NCBI RefSeq assembly: GCF_963576675.1
Contig: NC_088915.1
Coordinates: forward strand, 88,855,501-88,919,500
Length of the DNA: 64,000 nt
DNA from: Euphorbia lathyris
Taxonomy: Eukaryota; Streptophyta; Magnoliopsida; Malpighiales; Euphorbiaceae
Direction: 5' to 3'
The notes beneath the pieces were generated by a model, which was given only the letters and a program-made list of their open reading frames with translations, was not told the origin of the DNA and ran no database searches. A program made the position numbers and the translations under genes. Positions 8,791 through 20,479 of this stretch are shown in pieces. How positions within the stretch are numbered: the stretch's first letter is position 1; every line of letters starts with the position of its first letter.

Positions 8791-11658
8791 CTATTTCTTT
8801 TTCTTGTGTTGTGAAGATTGACTTCGCTCATACTGACGTCGCTCATGCTGAGCTCTAGCTGCTTGCACTTTCTCCCCCGTTTTGTCAACTTCAGGGAGCT
8901 TGAATGCATCGGTTAACACAGTGCGAGTCAGTTCCTGAGAAAGCTCCTTTAGCTTCTCAGCGCTCTCATTTATGCCATCAAAAATGGCAACTCCATCTGC
9001 TGAGACCTCTACGGGTATGCGGAGATCAACAGCACTGAGCATATTTACACTATAAGCTTGAGCTTTGGCTTGCCAGATAAGAGCTTCAGAGAGGCCAGCA
9101 AAGATTTGGTGGAATGTCTTCAAGAGAGCTGAGTCATAATGATGACGTTGGATATTGTTATGACGGATGTGGTTGAAAGATTGTTGTGCGAGAGACAGCA
9201 ACTCATTCTGCTTCAACGCGTCAGTATCCATCTCTTTCTTATTTAGATTAAGCAGTCTTATAGCCTCACCGATTTGCTCTACTGAGCACTGACTGTATGA
9301 CACCATTTGCTCGTTGGTCTTCAGTTGCTCAGTGTGAAGCTGAGCAAAGAGCATTTTGAGTTCAGAGGAAGTGGCGTAGTCAGTGTTTACAGCGGATAAC
9401 TTCTGGACTTGGTGATGGAGAGAGTTCAGATGTTGAACTGTTGTCAGCTGTATTTCTGCCAACTTGGCAATAGAATCCTGCTTAGCTTGCTGGGCTTGGA
9501 AGGATAAGACGACATTTAGCAAATCTTTAAGTCCCTTAACTTCATTTAGAAGCTGAGTGACCTGAGAGAGCTGAGTAGTCTCGAGAATAGTAGAACCAGC
9601 AGCAGGAGGAGTGGAATGTTGAAGTTCCCGGATTAATGCTTGCACTGAGTCGATGATCTTTTTGCCAGACTCAGTGGCATTCAGATGGACATCAGTATGA
9701 CCAGAAGGAAGTGGAGTAAAAGGAGTACCCTGGTCAGTGACTGGATGAGTTTGCTCAATCTGCACTTGAGTTGGAGGAATTGTTGATTGATCAGCAGAGA
9801 GGTTGGTTGTGGAAGTAATAACCCGAACACTGTCTGTGCTGAGTGCGGAAGGATGGGGAGTCAGCACCATGCTTGAGGAGACAGCATGAACAGTGGACAG
9901 TTCAACCTGACTGGTTGATGTTGCTGAGGCATTGGGGTCGGCATGTTCCTGTTGAGAATAAACAGAGGCTTGCTTTTCCAATTGCGCCGATGTAGTGGAA
10001 GTGGATTGGCGATTGAAGAATTTAAGTTGGACGGTAGAAGGGTCCTTAGTTGTCTTAAAGAGGACAATGTTAGGAAGAGTTGGAAGTTGCACAGGAAGTT
10101 CAATGACTGGTTTTTCACTGGCCTTGACCAACTTTCGCCTTCTGCGAGGTGGAGTGTCAGTAGGAGCAGGTTCTTCTGAGTGAGTAGGAGAGGATCCCTG
10201 TTGCTCAGTATGAGTCTGGTCAGCTTGCTCTTCAACTTGATCAACAGTATGTTGGTCAAGTACTTGCTCAACTCCCGCAGCCAACTCAGTGTCGATATGC
10301 ACATCTCCACCAGCTAACCCAGTGTTAGCATCCTCAACTTCAATTTCGCTGGCATATTCCTCAGAATCCTCAGCGGCATCCTGACCGCTGGTTTCTTCAT
10401 CTTCTTCCTCAGTACTATCTCCATCAAGTTCTTCCTCAACTTGGGAGATGAAGTGGTCATCTAACTGGACCTCAGGTTCCTCAGACTCAGCATTGGTACC
10501 TTGACACTGGGTGAAATGAGAATCACCTGGTACAATGAAATCGGTTAGCATGACGTCCAGAGGTGCCAGTGTTGAAGGCTTCTGCTTCTTCTGAGGTAGC
10601 TCAGCAGCTTCCTCAATGCCAGGCTCATCTTGCCTGCTTCTTTTCTCAGCTGACTTTCCAGCTAACTTCTGCCTCTTTGCTGGAGACTCAATGTTTTGTG
10701 AAGGAGTCTCAGCAGATTTCCTCTTGCGGGAAGCAGGGGCCTTAGATCGTCGCCCTTTCTTAGGCTCAGCAGTAGATTCCTCAGCTTGGTCAGTTTGACC
10801 AGCAGCAGCAACTTTTCCCTTCTTCAAGGGTTGTCCAAATTTCAGTGCCCTCAGCGAGGCAGCTGTGATCTCAGTTCCTCTGAAGGATTCCTCACCTTCG
10901 AGGTCGATCTTGTGGTCGATGAGAATCCTGGTGATAATTGATCCTAACCTCAGTGTGCCCGTGCTGCGTAGGAACCCAGCAACTAAGAAGACCGGCATGT
11001 TGATGGCGGTGTACGTCAGCATGTGCCATATGAAGCACTGTTCAAAGTTGGTTGCTGATGTAGTGCAGTTGATCTTTGGGTAAATGAAATAGCTCAGCAG
11101 GTAGTGAGCCATCTTCTGGTGCTGTCCCATTGAAGATGCTGAGATCTCTCCTGAGTGACCCTCAGGTTTGTAGAAGGTATGGACGTAGTTGGTTTTGTCC
11201 TGATCGCCTGACTTCCTCAGCCTTACTCCCTCAATTTTGAGCTGGAGGAGATTTCCTATGTAGAGAGGGTTGACGAAGATGGTTCTCCCTTTTACCTCGG
11301 TGCATAGGTAGTCAGCATTGTCATTAGCGACCTTGAGGTTGTGGTAAAACTCCTTCACTAAGTCAGGATAGGTTTCATCCCGAACTGAGAACAACCCAGT
11401 CCATTCGTTCTTGGAAATCCATTCAGCAAATGGTTGTTCATGTTGTACGAAATGCTCAGAGACCCATCTGGAGGGCTCAACCTTCCATTCGCGGACATTT
11501 TCGAAGACCTTGGAGTAGGTCCTGATCTTGACAGCTTTCCCTTGGCCAAAAGTTTGGCCAGTTTTACCCTTGCTCGGTGTGGAAGGGTTTCGTGAAGGTT
11601 CATCGGAGCTGGACTTTTGGTGGCCGGCACCGGAGACATTGTAGGAAATTTTAGTCAT
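8791..11658 (-). CDS. Intact third ORF of the Copia element (955 aa, env-position protein)
   Basis: A complete ORF between pol and the 3' LTR, where Sireviruses keep their so-called env-like gene. Residues about 45-275 form a compact region (motifs EFYHNLKV, VKGRTIFVN, FLRSTGTLRLGS) resembling the putative plant transposon protein domain; this is from memory. It is followed by clustered basic motifs (KKGRRSKAPASRKRKS, PAKRQK) like nuclear localisation signals, then a highly acidic segment (EEELDGDSTEEEDEE), a Thr/Ser/Gln-rich linker and a helical C-terminal third ending in KKKK. I see no signal peptide and no convincing membrane segment, so an envelope role is doubtful. A TATA box lies about 100 bp upstream. 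Unlike gag and pol it has no stop. Function unknown. Confidence 0.88.
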   Translation of the reverse strand: MTKISYNVSGAGHQKSSSDEPSRNPSTPSKGKTGQTFGQGKAVKIRTYSKVFENVREWKVEPSRWVSEHFVQHEQPFAEWISKNEWTGLFSVRDETYPDLVKEFYHNLKVANDNADYLCTEVKGRTIFVNPLYIGNLLQLKIEGVRLRKSGDQDKTNYVHTFYKPEGHSGEISASSMGQHQKMAHYLLSYFIYPKINCTTSATNFEQCFIWHMLTYTAINMPVFLVAGFLRSTGTLRLGSIITRILIDHKIDLEGEESFRGTEITAASLRALKFGQPLKKGKVAAAGQTDQAEESTAEPKKGRRSKAPASRKRKSAETPSQNIESPAKRQKLAGKSAEKRSRQDEPGIEEAAELPQKKQKPSTLAPLDVMLTDFIVPGDSHFTQCQGTNAESEEPEVQLDDHFISQVEEELDGDSTEEEDEETSGQDAAEDSEEYASEIEVEDANTGLAGGDVHIDTELAAGVEQVLDQHTVDQVEEQADQTHTEQQGSSPTHSEEPAPTDTPPRRRRKLVKASEKPVIELPVQLPTLPNIVLFKTTKDPSTVQLKFFNRQSTSTTSAQLEKQASVYSQQEHADPNASATSTSQVELSTVHAVSSSMVLTPHPSALSTDSVRVITSTTNLSADQSTIPPTQVQIEQTHPVTDQGTPFTPLPSGHTDVHLNATESGKKIIDSVQALIRELQHSTPPAAGSTILETTQLSQVTQLLNEVKGLKDLLNVVLSFQAQQAKQDSIAKLAEIQLTTVQHLNSLHHQVQKLSAVNTDYATSSELKMLFAQLHTEQLKTNEQMVSYSQCSVEQIGEAIRLLNLNKKEMDTDALKQNELLSLAQQSFNHIRHNNIQRHHYDSALLKTFHQIFAGLSEALIWQAKAQAYSVNMLSAVDLRIPVEVSADGVAIFDGINESAEKLKELSQELTRTVLTDAFKLPEVDKTGEKVQAARAQHERRQYERSQSSQHKKKK

Positions 11659-11758
11659 AGTTCGAAGATGGGAAAGGTTTTAGAAGGATTTAAGAGATAG
11701 AGTATTCTTTTCCTTAGAATGATTAAGCGTAAAGAATAAAAGATGGGGAATTTCCCAT

Positions 11759-11766
11759 AATTTATA
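11759..11766 (-). promoter_or_regulatory. TATA box upstream of the Copia third ORF
   Basis: The minus strand reads GTCTATAAATTATGGG, with TATAAATT about 101-108 bp before the ATG at 11658. The intervening leader is AT/CT-rich with no upstream ATG that I can see. The context closely resembles the LTR TATA boxes in this window. This suggests a separate subgenomic promoter; no transcript evidence is available here. Confidence 0.5.
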
Positions 11767-12132
11767 GACGGAATGAACGGTGTGGATCTTAATCGAATCC
11801 ATGTGTCAGTTTTGCCTTGGGATCATGTACCGACAATGATCCTGGCATTTATGACACATTACGGCGAATACGTCATCCTAGGGCTATACGCGTGCTTTGC
11901 ATTTATGCTAACGGATGTAACACTCAGTATTTAGAATGTCAAGCGTTTGATATTCTGAGTGGTCAGTAATACATTTACGGATGATTTTAAAGTTTAAGTT
12001 TAAAACTAATTTACTCAGTCTGCAAGTTACTCAGTATTTGATGTTCAGTCAGTTTCGATGAGTTACTCAGCAAACAATCAATCATTCAGCATATTAATTC
12101 ACTCAACATTCATATTCATTTAGCACAGGAAT

Positions 12133-15100
12133 TTACTGAAGAGGGTTAAACATACCAATTGCTTCTCTCAGTATGCTGAACTGCTCACGGGCCAGTGGCT
12201 TCGTGAAGATATCCGCAAGCTGTTCGTCCGTTGGGACAAAGGTCAGCTTGATCTCACCCTTGAGTACATGGTCTCTAATGAAGTGATGTCTGATGCTGAC
12301 ATGCTTCATTCTGCTGTGTTGAATTGGGTTCTTGGAAAGATCAATTGCAATTTTGTTGTCATATTTGACTTCAATTGTCTTCGTTTGAACACCATAGTCT
12401 TCAAGCTGTTGCTTAATCCATAGGACTTGAGCAACACAATGACCAGCAGCAATGTACTCAGCTTCAGTGGTAGACAAGGCTACTGACGCCTGCTTTTTGC
12501 TAAACTAGGATACAAGACAGCTTCTTAAGAAGTGGCATCCTCCAGAGGTGCTTTTTCGTTCCAGCTTATCTCGTCCATAGTCAGCGTCAGTATATCCAAT
12601 GAGTGTAAAATCATGAGTATTTGTATACCACAAACCTGCATTCACTGAGCTTTGCAAATATCTAAGGATTCTTTTTACAGCAATGTAATGAGATTCCTTA
12701 GGGTTAGATTGATATCTAGCACAGTAGCATACTGAAAACTGAATGTCCGGTCTACTGGCTGTTAAGTAAAGTAGAGAGCCTATCATACCTCGATATAACT
12801 TGCTGTCTACTGACTTACCATTCTCATCAGCGCAGAGGATAGTGTCAGTGCCCATAGGAGTGGATATTGGCTTGCAATTTTCCAAGTCATATTTCTTTAA
12901 AATCTCCTTGGCATATTTGGCTTGACTGATGAAGATGCCATTCTTTCCTTGTTTAATTTGAAGACCGAGGAAGAAGTTGAGTTCTCCCATCATGGACATT
13001 TCAAACTCAGTCTGCATTTGTTTGCTAAACTCCTTGCACATTGATTCGTTAGTTGCACCAAATATTATATCATCAACATAAATTTGGGCCAGCAGGGTAT
13101 CTTTACCCTTTTTCTTAATGAATAAGGTTGTATCAGCTTTACCCCTGACGTAATTTCTAGTCAGCAGGAAACTGGTCAGCCTCTCATACCAAGCACGTGG
13201 TGCTTGCTTGAGGTCGTACAAAGCCTTTTTGAGTTTGTAAACATGGTTTGGGAACTTAGGGTCCTCCAAACCTGGAGGTTGATTTACATAAACCTCCTCG
13301 TTTATAACTCCATTAAGAAATGCACTTTTGACATCCATTTGGAATAATTTAAAATTCATGTAAGATGCATATGCACATAGAATTCTAATTTCCTCTAGCC
13401 TTGCCACTGGGGCAAAGGTCTCACCGTAGTCAATACCTTCTTACTGACTGTAGCCCTGAGCTACAAGCATTGCCTTATTCCTGACTACGTTTCCTTGTTC
13501 ATCCATCTTGTTCCTGAAGACCCATCTTGTTCCGATGGTCTTTTGACTCTTTGGACGAGGTACTAGCTCCCATACATCGTTTCTTCTGAATTGATCGAGC
13601 TCCTCTTGCATTGCGTTCATCCAAAATTCATCGTACTCAGCTTCAGCGAAATTCTTCGGTTCTTGTACTGAGACGAAGGCAACATTGCTGAGGTACTTCC
13701 TGAGTTGATTCCTCATCATCAGGGTATTCCCAGCAGAATCAAGGATCGCACTCTCTGAGTGCCCTCTTGGGATCCTTATCTCTTTAGGTAGATTTATGTC
13801 TTGTGATGTTTCTGTTTCAACAATCTCTGCAGAAGTAGATGGGTCAGTAAAAGTAATTTTAGGTTCACTCTTACTCTTGGTCAGCCTTTTCGTGAATGAC
13901 TCAGTAGCTGGTTCTTGGTCAGCGATGGTTACTGAGTGTGGATCATCTTCGGTCAGCGGCTGGTATCTACCTGCAGGGTCAGTTTCGTCGAACTCTACAT
14001 GTATAGACTCTTCTAAAACTTGAGTTCGTTTATTAAAAACTCTGTATGCTTTGCTGTTTGTTGAGTAGCCCAAAAAGATAGCCTCATCAGCTTTTGAATC
14101 AAACTTTGCTAAGCTATCTTTGGTATTTAAAATAAAACATCTACAGCCAAAGGCACGAAAGTATCCAATATTGGGCTTTCGTCCTTTCCAAAGTTCATAG
14201 GGGGTTTTCTTGAGTATAGGTCTAACTAGAGCCTTATTAAGAATATAACATGCTGTGTTAACAGCTTCTCCCCAAAAATACTTTGGAAGCCTATGCTCAT
14301 CCAGCATTGTCCTGGCTATTTCAATCAGAGTTCTGTTCTTCCTTTCCACAACCCCTTTTTGCTGAGGTGTTCTAGGAGCAGAAAAATTGTGGTCAATGCC
14401 GCTGGCTTCACAGAATTCAACAAACTTTTGGTTCTTGAATTCTCCACCGTTATCACTACGGATATGAGCTAATTTTAGGTCTTTTTCATTTTCAATTTTT
14501 CTAACCAAATTTGAAAATATCTCAAAGGTCTCATCCTTGCTGGTCAGCAAGATAACCCACGTATATCGAGAGAAGTCATCTACAATGACCAAGGAAAATC
14601 TTCTTCCACCCAGACTCAGCGGCTGGACTGGACCAAAGAGATCCAAGTGTAGTAACTCTAACAGACGCTTAGTTGAGATAATATTTTTGCTGTGAAAAGA
14701 TTGCTTGGTTTGTTTTCCAGCTTGGCAAGCGTGGCATAACTGATCTATTTGAAATTTAAGTTCAGGCTGTCCCTCAACCAATTGCTTTCTTGCTAGTTTG
14801 GCCAGGAGGTCCATGCTTACATGACCAAGTCTCATGTGCCATAGCCAGGAATTTTCTTCCTTTGATACTAAGCACACAGTTTTTGAAAACTTTTTCTCTA
14901 AATCTAGCATAAAGACATTATCTATCCGAGGGGCAGTTAAAATTAACTCATTTGTTTTACCCTCGTATATTTTACATCCAGTAGCATCAAATATAACTTT
15001 TCTCCCATTGTCACATAGCTGAGCTACGCTGAGTAAGTTATATTTGAGTCCGCTGACTAGGGAGACAGATTCAATAGTAGGATTACCTCCGATGGTTCCT

Positions 15101-15264
15101 GACCCTACTATCTTACCCTTCTTGTTGTCTCCAAAACTTACGCTCCCTCCTCGTTTACGCTCAAACGTGATGAACTGAGTTTCATCACCCGTCATATGCC
15201 TTGAGCATGCGCTGTCAATATACCACATCTTTGACTTCTCGGCACATCTCAGGCTTACCTGCAT
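12133..15264 (-). pseudogene. Copia pol: integrase, reverse transcriptase, RNase H
   Basis: From the ATG at 15264 the frame shows WYIDSACSRHMTG (GAG-pre-integrase side), WLWHMRLGHVS, an integrase core (VDDFSRYTW, RSDNGGEF, PQQKGVVERKN) and the start of RVT_2. An in-frame TAA at 13441-13443 falls right after AQGYSQ, and the frame resumes with VARLEEIR, FQMDVKSAFLNG and YVDDIIFGAT. A second stop, TAG at 12505-12507, is followed in frame by STTEAEYIAA, DNKIAID and ADIFTKPLAREQF of RNase H, ending at 12133. Apart from these two stops the polyprotein is continuous. Its products would integrate and copy the element in virus-like particles. It lies in a different frame from gag. Confidence 0.95.
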
Positions 15265-16984
15265 TGTAACTAGTTACTTTTAGGTACCCAATTCTTTTTG
15301 GGTCCTGACTTGTTAGGTGCAACAGGTATAGCATCATACTTTATTTTATGGCGACATACATGGACAGTATGGCCATTCTTTCCACAGAAGTCACAACTGA
15401 CCTTCTATTTAGGATTTTTTACTGACTTGTCAGCACCCCAGTGCTGAGCGTGCCAGCACACCTTAGTGGTGTGTCCTAACTTCCCACAAAAGTCACACTG
15501 GACTTTTCGCTGGGGATTCCATCTCTGCCGAGTACCTTGGTACTGAGTTCTCAGAGGAATGTTATTTTTATTTGGAACCTTTAGTTGGTTCTGGATGGTT
15601 GTGACGTCCTTCCTCAGTTTCTTTGAAACTGACTGGACTTCAGAGATATACTCATGCATGATCTTCATATTATCATGCAGAGTCGAATTGTCCCGAAGAA
15701 GGAATCTGAGGTCACTCAGTTTGACTTCTTCCACTTCGTCACAGCGCCTGCTGAGTGCTCTAACTTTCTTATTACACTTCTTGACAAGTGTATAGAGATC
15801 ACTCAGGGCATTAACCATATCGTTTCTGAGCTGGGGAAGAGAAATTACCTCATTTGATTGCTCCTCATCATCTGATGCGACGCATGGCTCAGCAAGTTCG
15901 TCAGCCATGAAGCATATCTTTGCTGACTCGGTGGCCTCAGTTTCTGTGGATGAAGACTCATCGCTGTCGCTCCAAGTAGCCACCATTGCTTTCTTCCCAC
16001 TTTTCTTGTCTTTCCTCAGCGTGGGGCAGTTTGACTTAATATGGCCAGTTTGATGGCACTCAAAGCATGTAATGGGCTTTGAGCTGTCCTTTCTGTATTT
16101 GCTGTCACTTGAGTCAGCCTTATACTTATCAAATTTTCTGTAAGGCTTTTTAGAGTATTTGTCACTCTTCTTGAATAGCCTTTTCATCTTCCTTGTGAAC
16201 ATAACCATCTCCTCATCATCAGTTGAACTCCCGTCAGTGGAGTCAGCTTTCATGACAAGTGACTTCTGCTTCTTGTCTTCAGATTTTTCCTTCACCTCAA
16301 AGTTTTTCATGGATATCTCATGGGTCAGCAATGAACCGATGAGTTCGTCATATTTGTAGGTGGTTAAATCCTGAGCTTCCTCAACTGCTGTCTTCTTTGC
16401 TTGCCAGTCTTTAGGAAGACTCCTGAGAATCTTTTTGACTTGTTCTTCCTCAGTGAAGATTTTCCCAAGTCTCTTGAGCTCATTAATGATGTTGGTAAAC
16501 CTTGCATTCATGTCTGAAATGCCCTCATCATTGTTCATCTCGAACAGCTCGTACAGTCTCATCAGCTGATTCACCTTGGATTCTTTCACTTTATTTGTTC
16601 CCTCGTAGGTGACTTCCAACTTTCTCTAGATCTCTTGTGCCGACTCACAACCTGAGATTTTATTATATTCTGCAGCATCGAGCGCACAATGAAGCATATT
16701 GATGCCGAAGCATGGTTTTGGGGCTTCTTAAGATCATCCTCTGTCCATTTGGCCTCAGCTTTTACAACTGTTTGGCCAGCCACAACCTCGACAGGTACAA
16801 ACGGCCCTTGGACTATAGATAGCCAGGCACTCATGTTTGTAGCCTGAATAAAGTTCTTCATCCTATTCTTCCAGAAGGTATAGTTTGACCCGAAGAATAG
16901 GGGAGGCCTAGTAATGGACAGCCCCTCAGGCAGTATTTGAGTTGTTTGGTTTCCAGGGAGAAACCGAGTGCTGTTTTCGCCCAT
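15265..16984 (-). pseudogene. Copia gag, frameshifted, with CCHC knuckles
   Basis: The ATG at 16984 opens a capsid-type protein (FFGSNYTFWKNRM). The coding frame shifts near 16700. In the restored frame a TAG at 16626-16628 stands where a Trp is usual. The main open part is 15405-16619, with the UBN2-like KKILRSLPKDW motif and two knuckles, CFECHQTGHIKSNC and CDFCGKLGHTTKVC. After a TAG at 15405 the frame continues through a third knuckle (CDFCGKNGHTVHVC) to a further stop just before pol. Gag packages the element RNA. At least three lesions make it non-functional. Confidence 0.9.
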
Positions 16985-17032
16985 GGTAGGGATCAGCTCA
17001 AGGTTGTTAGACCTTTTAGAGTGAGCTTTTAA

Positions 17033-17044
17033 GCTCTGATACCA
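17033..17044 (-). promoter_or_regulatory. Primer-binding site, initiator tRNA-Met
   Basis: The minus strand reads TGGTATCAGAGC two bases inside the 5' LTR, the standard Copia primer site for minus-strand DNA synthesis. Confidence 0.93.
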
Positions 17045-17046
17045 CT

Positions 17047-18386
17047 TGTTGGTCCCTTGTAAGGTTGCAAGTATAGTTCCAAGGGGGGGGGGGGTTAGGA
17101 ACTATTTAAACTTTTTTCGCAATTAGAGCAGACTTCTTTTTCTAAGGAAAAAGGTTTTAACAGCAGCGCTGAGTAAACAACAAGATACTGGCTTAGTCAA
17201 CAGGTGACTAGGTCAGTTTCTTAGCTTGAGTCAGGAGATAGCACTTGGAGTCTATTCCTGAGCTCAGACGTTTAACGCGCACAACTCAATTTGACCTCTT
17301 TAGTTGGTCAGTTTTGATTATTTAAAGCAAGCAATATAAATAAGGAGTTAAGGTAAGAAATACTTCACTGAGTAGATTTATCCAGGTTCAGCTTCTTCTA
17401 AGCCTACGTCCTATCCCCGGAACACGTTCTGAGATTTCAAATCCTCTACTGAGCTCTTTAAAAGTAGAGCCTTAAACCCTTTACAATATCAGCAATTGAG
17501 TATGACAAGAGTACCTTCCTCTATACTTCTACTCAATCCTAATCTCTCACTGAGTACTTAAAACCGAGTACTCAGCCTCTCCTTTCTATCTCTAGAAATG
17601 ATAAGTGTTTTGTCCTAATACAAAGATGTGCTAAGACACTTTAGACGATTTAACAATCACTCCAGACTTTTACACAGATATGAGAAATGTAGTGTAAGAA
17701 TTTGCTTTGCTTCTTGCTTGCAGAACCTGTGTAGAAATTTGGTCAGCGTAACTGCTTGATCAAGTTCTGTTTGGAATGAAGCTTGTGATTGCACTATTTA
17801 TAGAGACGTATGGGCATCGGTCATTTCGAATTTCGAAATAACCGTTAGAGGGAAATGGCTATATGTCGTTGTCATCCTGACTTGCTCAGAGCTCTCGGCC
17901 AATCACAATCGTGTATCTTCTGTCCTCGGTCAGCTCAGCAGATGGTCTCTCCTTTTATGGTAAGGTCAACTGGACAGCATACTGTGTCGTCTGAACTTTG
18001 CCAAAAGAGGAAACACTTTGTCTGGAAGTTTTCCTTCGCCAGCTGCTGTCTTGTACGTTTGTCGAGACTACTCAGCAGCTTCATCTTGAAGTTGTTCCCG
18101 AAGGTCTTCTAGATCCTTCCGTTTGCTGAGTTGCATTTTGTTTCAAAACGGCAACGTCTTGACATACGCGGGCCGAGTGTACTGAGTTGTTTGACTTGGG
18201 CCTTGGCTTCCGTAATGGGCTTGGGCCATTTAATCCTTATGTCTTATAACAGTTTTAACTCAACATTGAACAAACACATTAGTAGAATAAATTAAAGCAT
18301 TTAAACTTGGTGTGTTTAGAATATGTATTTTAATTATACTTAAACAATTTTGTCAAATCAAAATTATGTGGAAAGGTGTTTCAACA
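17047..18386 (-). repeat. Copia 5' LTR (right copy)
   Basis: About 1340 bp, matching 6917-8251 with a longer G tract near the end (GGGGGGGGGG at about 17083). TATA box CTATAAATAG at 17794-17803 on the minus strand. Followed by target duplication ATATT at 18387-18391. Confidence 0.95.
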
Positions 18387-18391
18387 ATATT

Positions 18392-20479
18392 GCCCCCTAT
18401 CACCCATTTACTCTTTGCTGATGATGTCATGCTTTTCGTTGAGGGTAATGAGGAGCAAATTAAGGCGGTAATGGATATCCTTGACTGTTTTTGTGAGGCT
18501 TCTGGCCAGAAGATTAACATCCAAAAGTCCCGTATGCTTTGTTCCAAGAATATGGACAACAGCTTGTGCAGAAGACTGAGTGAGCTCTCTGGCATCCCTC
18601 TGACTAACTTGTTGGGGAAGTATCTTGGGGTTCCTCTTCACAGTGACAGGATCTCCAAAGCCTCTTTTAAAGACATTTTGGACAAAACTAACGGTTTGTG
18701 TGCTAGCTGGAAAGCTAATTCTCTTTCCCTTACAGGTCGCCTTACTTTAATCCAGTCGGTTAACTGCGCTGCTCCGAACCACATCATGCAAGCCTGTAAG
18801 CTCCCTGAGCCTGTCCTTAATGACCTGGATAAGATTAATCGGCGTTTCCTGTGGGGTGAGTCTGGAGATGGGAGAAAGGTTCACCTGGTCCCTTGGAAGG
18901 AAGCCTGCCAGCCTAAAGGCAGGGGGGTCTTGGTATAAGGCAAGCTAAGGACAATAATAAAGTCCTGTTAATGAAGCTTCTTTGGAGAATGTGGCAATGC
19001 CCCTCCTCCCTTTGGGTCCGTCTCTTGTGCGGGAAGTATCGGAAAGATAGAATCTTTGGTGGCCCAAAGGAGAGGGTTGTCAGCTGTTCCTTCCTCTGGA
19101 AAGGGCTTAGTGTCGTGTTTGCTGAATTCTGTACGGGGATTGGCCTAGAGGTGGGTAATGGTAGATCTATCAGTTTCTGGTATGACACCTGGATTGGTGA
19201 TAAACCGCTGATTGAAGTGTGTAGTGCCCCTCCGTCGGCTGATCTCCTTTCCTGGAAAGTTGCTGATGTGGTGGACTCGGAGGGAGACTGGATCTGGTCG
19301 AAGTTCGACTCTTTCTTTAGTCTGGAGACCCTCCTTAACATTCGAGGAGTGAAGATTAGCAATCAAGAGGAGGATAAGGACAGACACTGCTGGGCCTTGA
19401 CTAATAATGGTACTTATTCTTGTAAGTCGGCCTATGAAGCTTTTACCCCTAATAGGGCTGATCCTCCTTTGGAGATTTGGAAGTCCATATGGTCCCTCAA
19501 GATCCCTTACCGTATCAGAAGTTTCCTTTGGCTGGGTGTCAAAGACAGGCTCCTCACGAATGCGGATAGGCACAGAAGGCACTTGGCTGAGTCCAGTGCC
19601 TGTAGTAGATGCAGGGGCAATGTGGAAACCTTGTGCCATGCTTTGAGGGATTGCCCAAATAGTAAAAAGATCTGGGAAGGGATCCTCCCTCATCACATCC
19701 TCCCTTCCTTCATGGCTTTTTCTGAAGGTGACTGGTTCTCTCAAGGAGCCAATGGGAATTTGTTGGCCAATATGGAGCACGGTGCCATCCTCTTTGCTAT
19801 TACTTGTCACCAAATCTGGAAATGGAGGAATGAAGAATTATTTGCTGGTAAGACTGTCCTTATTCCTGATTTACTGTTTTTCTTCTCGAAAAAGCTCTCT
19901 GTTATTACAAAAAGCTTTGAAAGAGAGCCCCTTGTTCGCCCCTCCCCGGATAAAGAGATCCTTTTAGTTGGCTGGAGTAAGCCCAGAGAAGGGTTTGTCA
20001 AGTTGAATACTGATGGCTCCTGCCTTAGCAATGGCAGAATTGCTGCTGGAGGAGTTCTTCGGGATGCTGGTGGCGTTTAGATGGCGGGGTTTACCCATAA
20101 CTTGGGAACGGGCTCCTCCTTTTCTGCGGAGCTCTGGAGAATTTTGTCAGGTATTAAACTCGCCATTCGCATGGGTGTTAAAAGGCTCTTGGTGGAGTCT
20201 GATAATTTGGAGGCTATTAACAGGATTTCGGATAGCCAGGCTGTTTGTTTGAAGAGCCAGAATCTCATCAAAGCTATTTTGAGGCTTCGTCCTGCCTTTG
20301 AGACTCTTAATTTCTCCCATGTTTATAGGGAGCAAAACCGCGTGGCGGATCGCTTAGCAGCTGCTGGACATGGGGGAATGTTAGGTGTTTCTACCCTCTC
20401 TGTTCCTCCTTCTTTTCTTTTGTCTTCTCTCCTAGAGGATAGGGTTGGGGTCAGCCTTCCTAGACTGATCCCGGTGTAG
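18392..20479 (+). pseudogene. LINE ORF2, 3' part: RT palm, zf-RVT, RNase H
   Basis: Resumes with the catalytic FADDVMLF motif. Joined to the 5' part the frame is off by one, apparently from a lost C in the CCCCC run at the junction. A second one-base loss in the G run at about 18922-18927 shifts the frame, and it reopens as LLMKLLWRMW. Then come a zinc-binding RT domain (CSRCRGNVETLCHALRDC) and an RNase H (LNTDGSC; VESDN; REQNRVAD). A stop at 20078-20080 interrupts the RNase H, and the frame closes at 20479. A Tyr/Trp-rich RNase H downstream of RT is typical of plant L1 LINEs. Confidence 0.92.

Larger units (their letters stand above)
6917..18386 (-). mobile_element. Copia LTR retrotransposon, Sirevirus type, nearly full length
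   Basis: It is 11.47 kb, bounded by the 5-bp duplication ATATT (6912-6916 and 18387-18391). The LTRs are about 1.34 kb with TG...CA ends. On the minus strand the order is 5' LTR, tRNA-iMet primer site, gag with CCHC knuckles, integrase, reverse transcriptase, RNase H, a third ORF, multiple polypurine tracts, 3' LTR. Gag and pol are broken, but the third ORF is open. I count roughly 25 differences between the LTRs by eye, nearly all transitions, so the insertion is fairly young. A solo LTR of the family is at 46052-47387. Confidence 0.95.
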
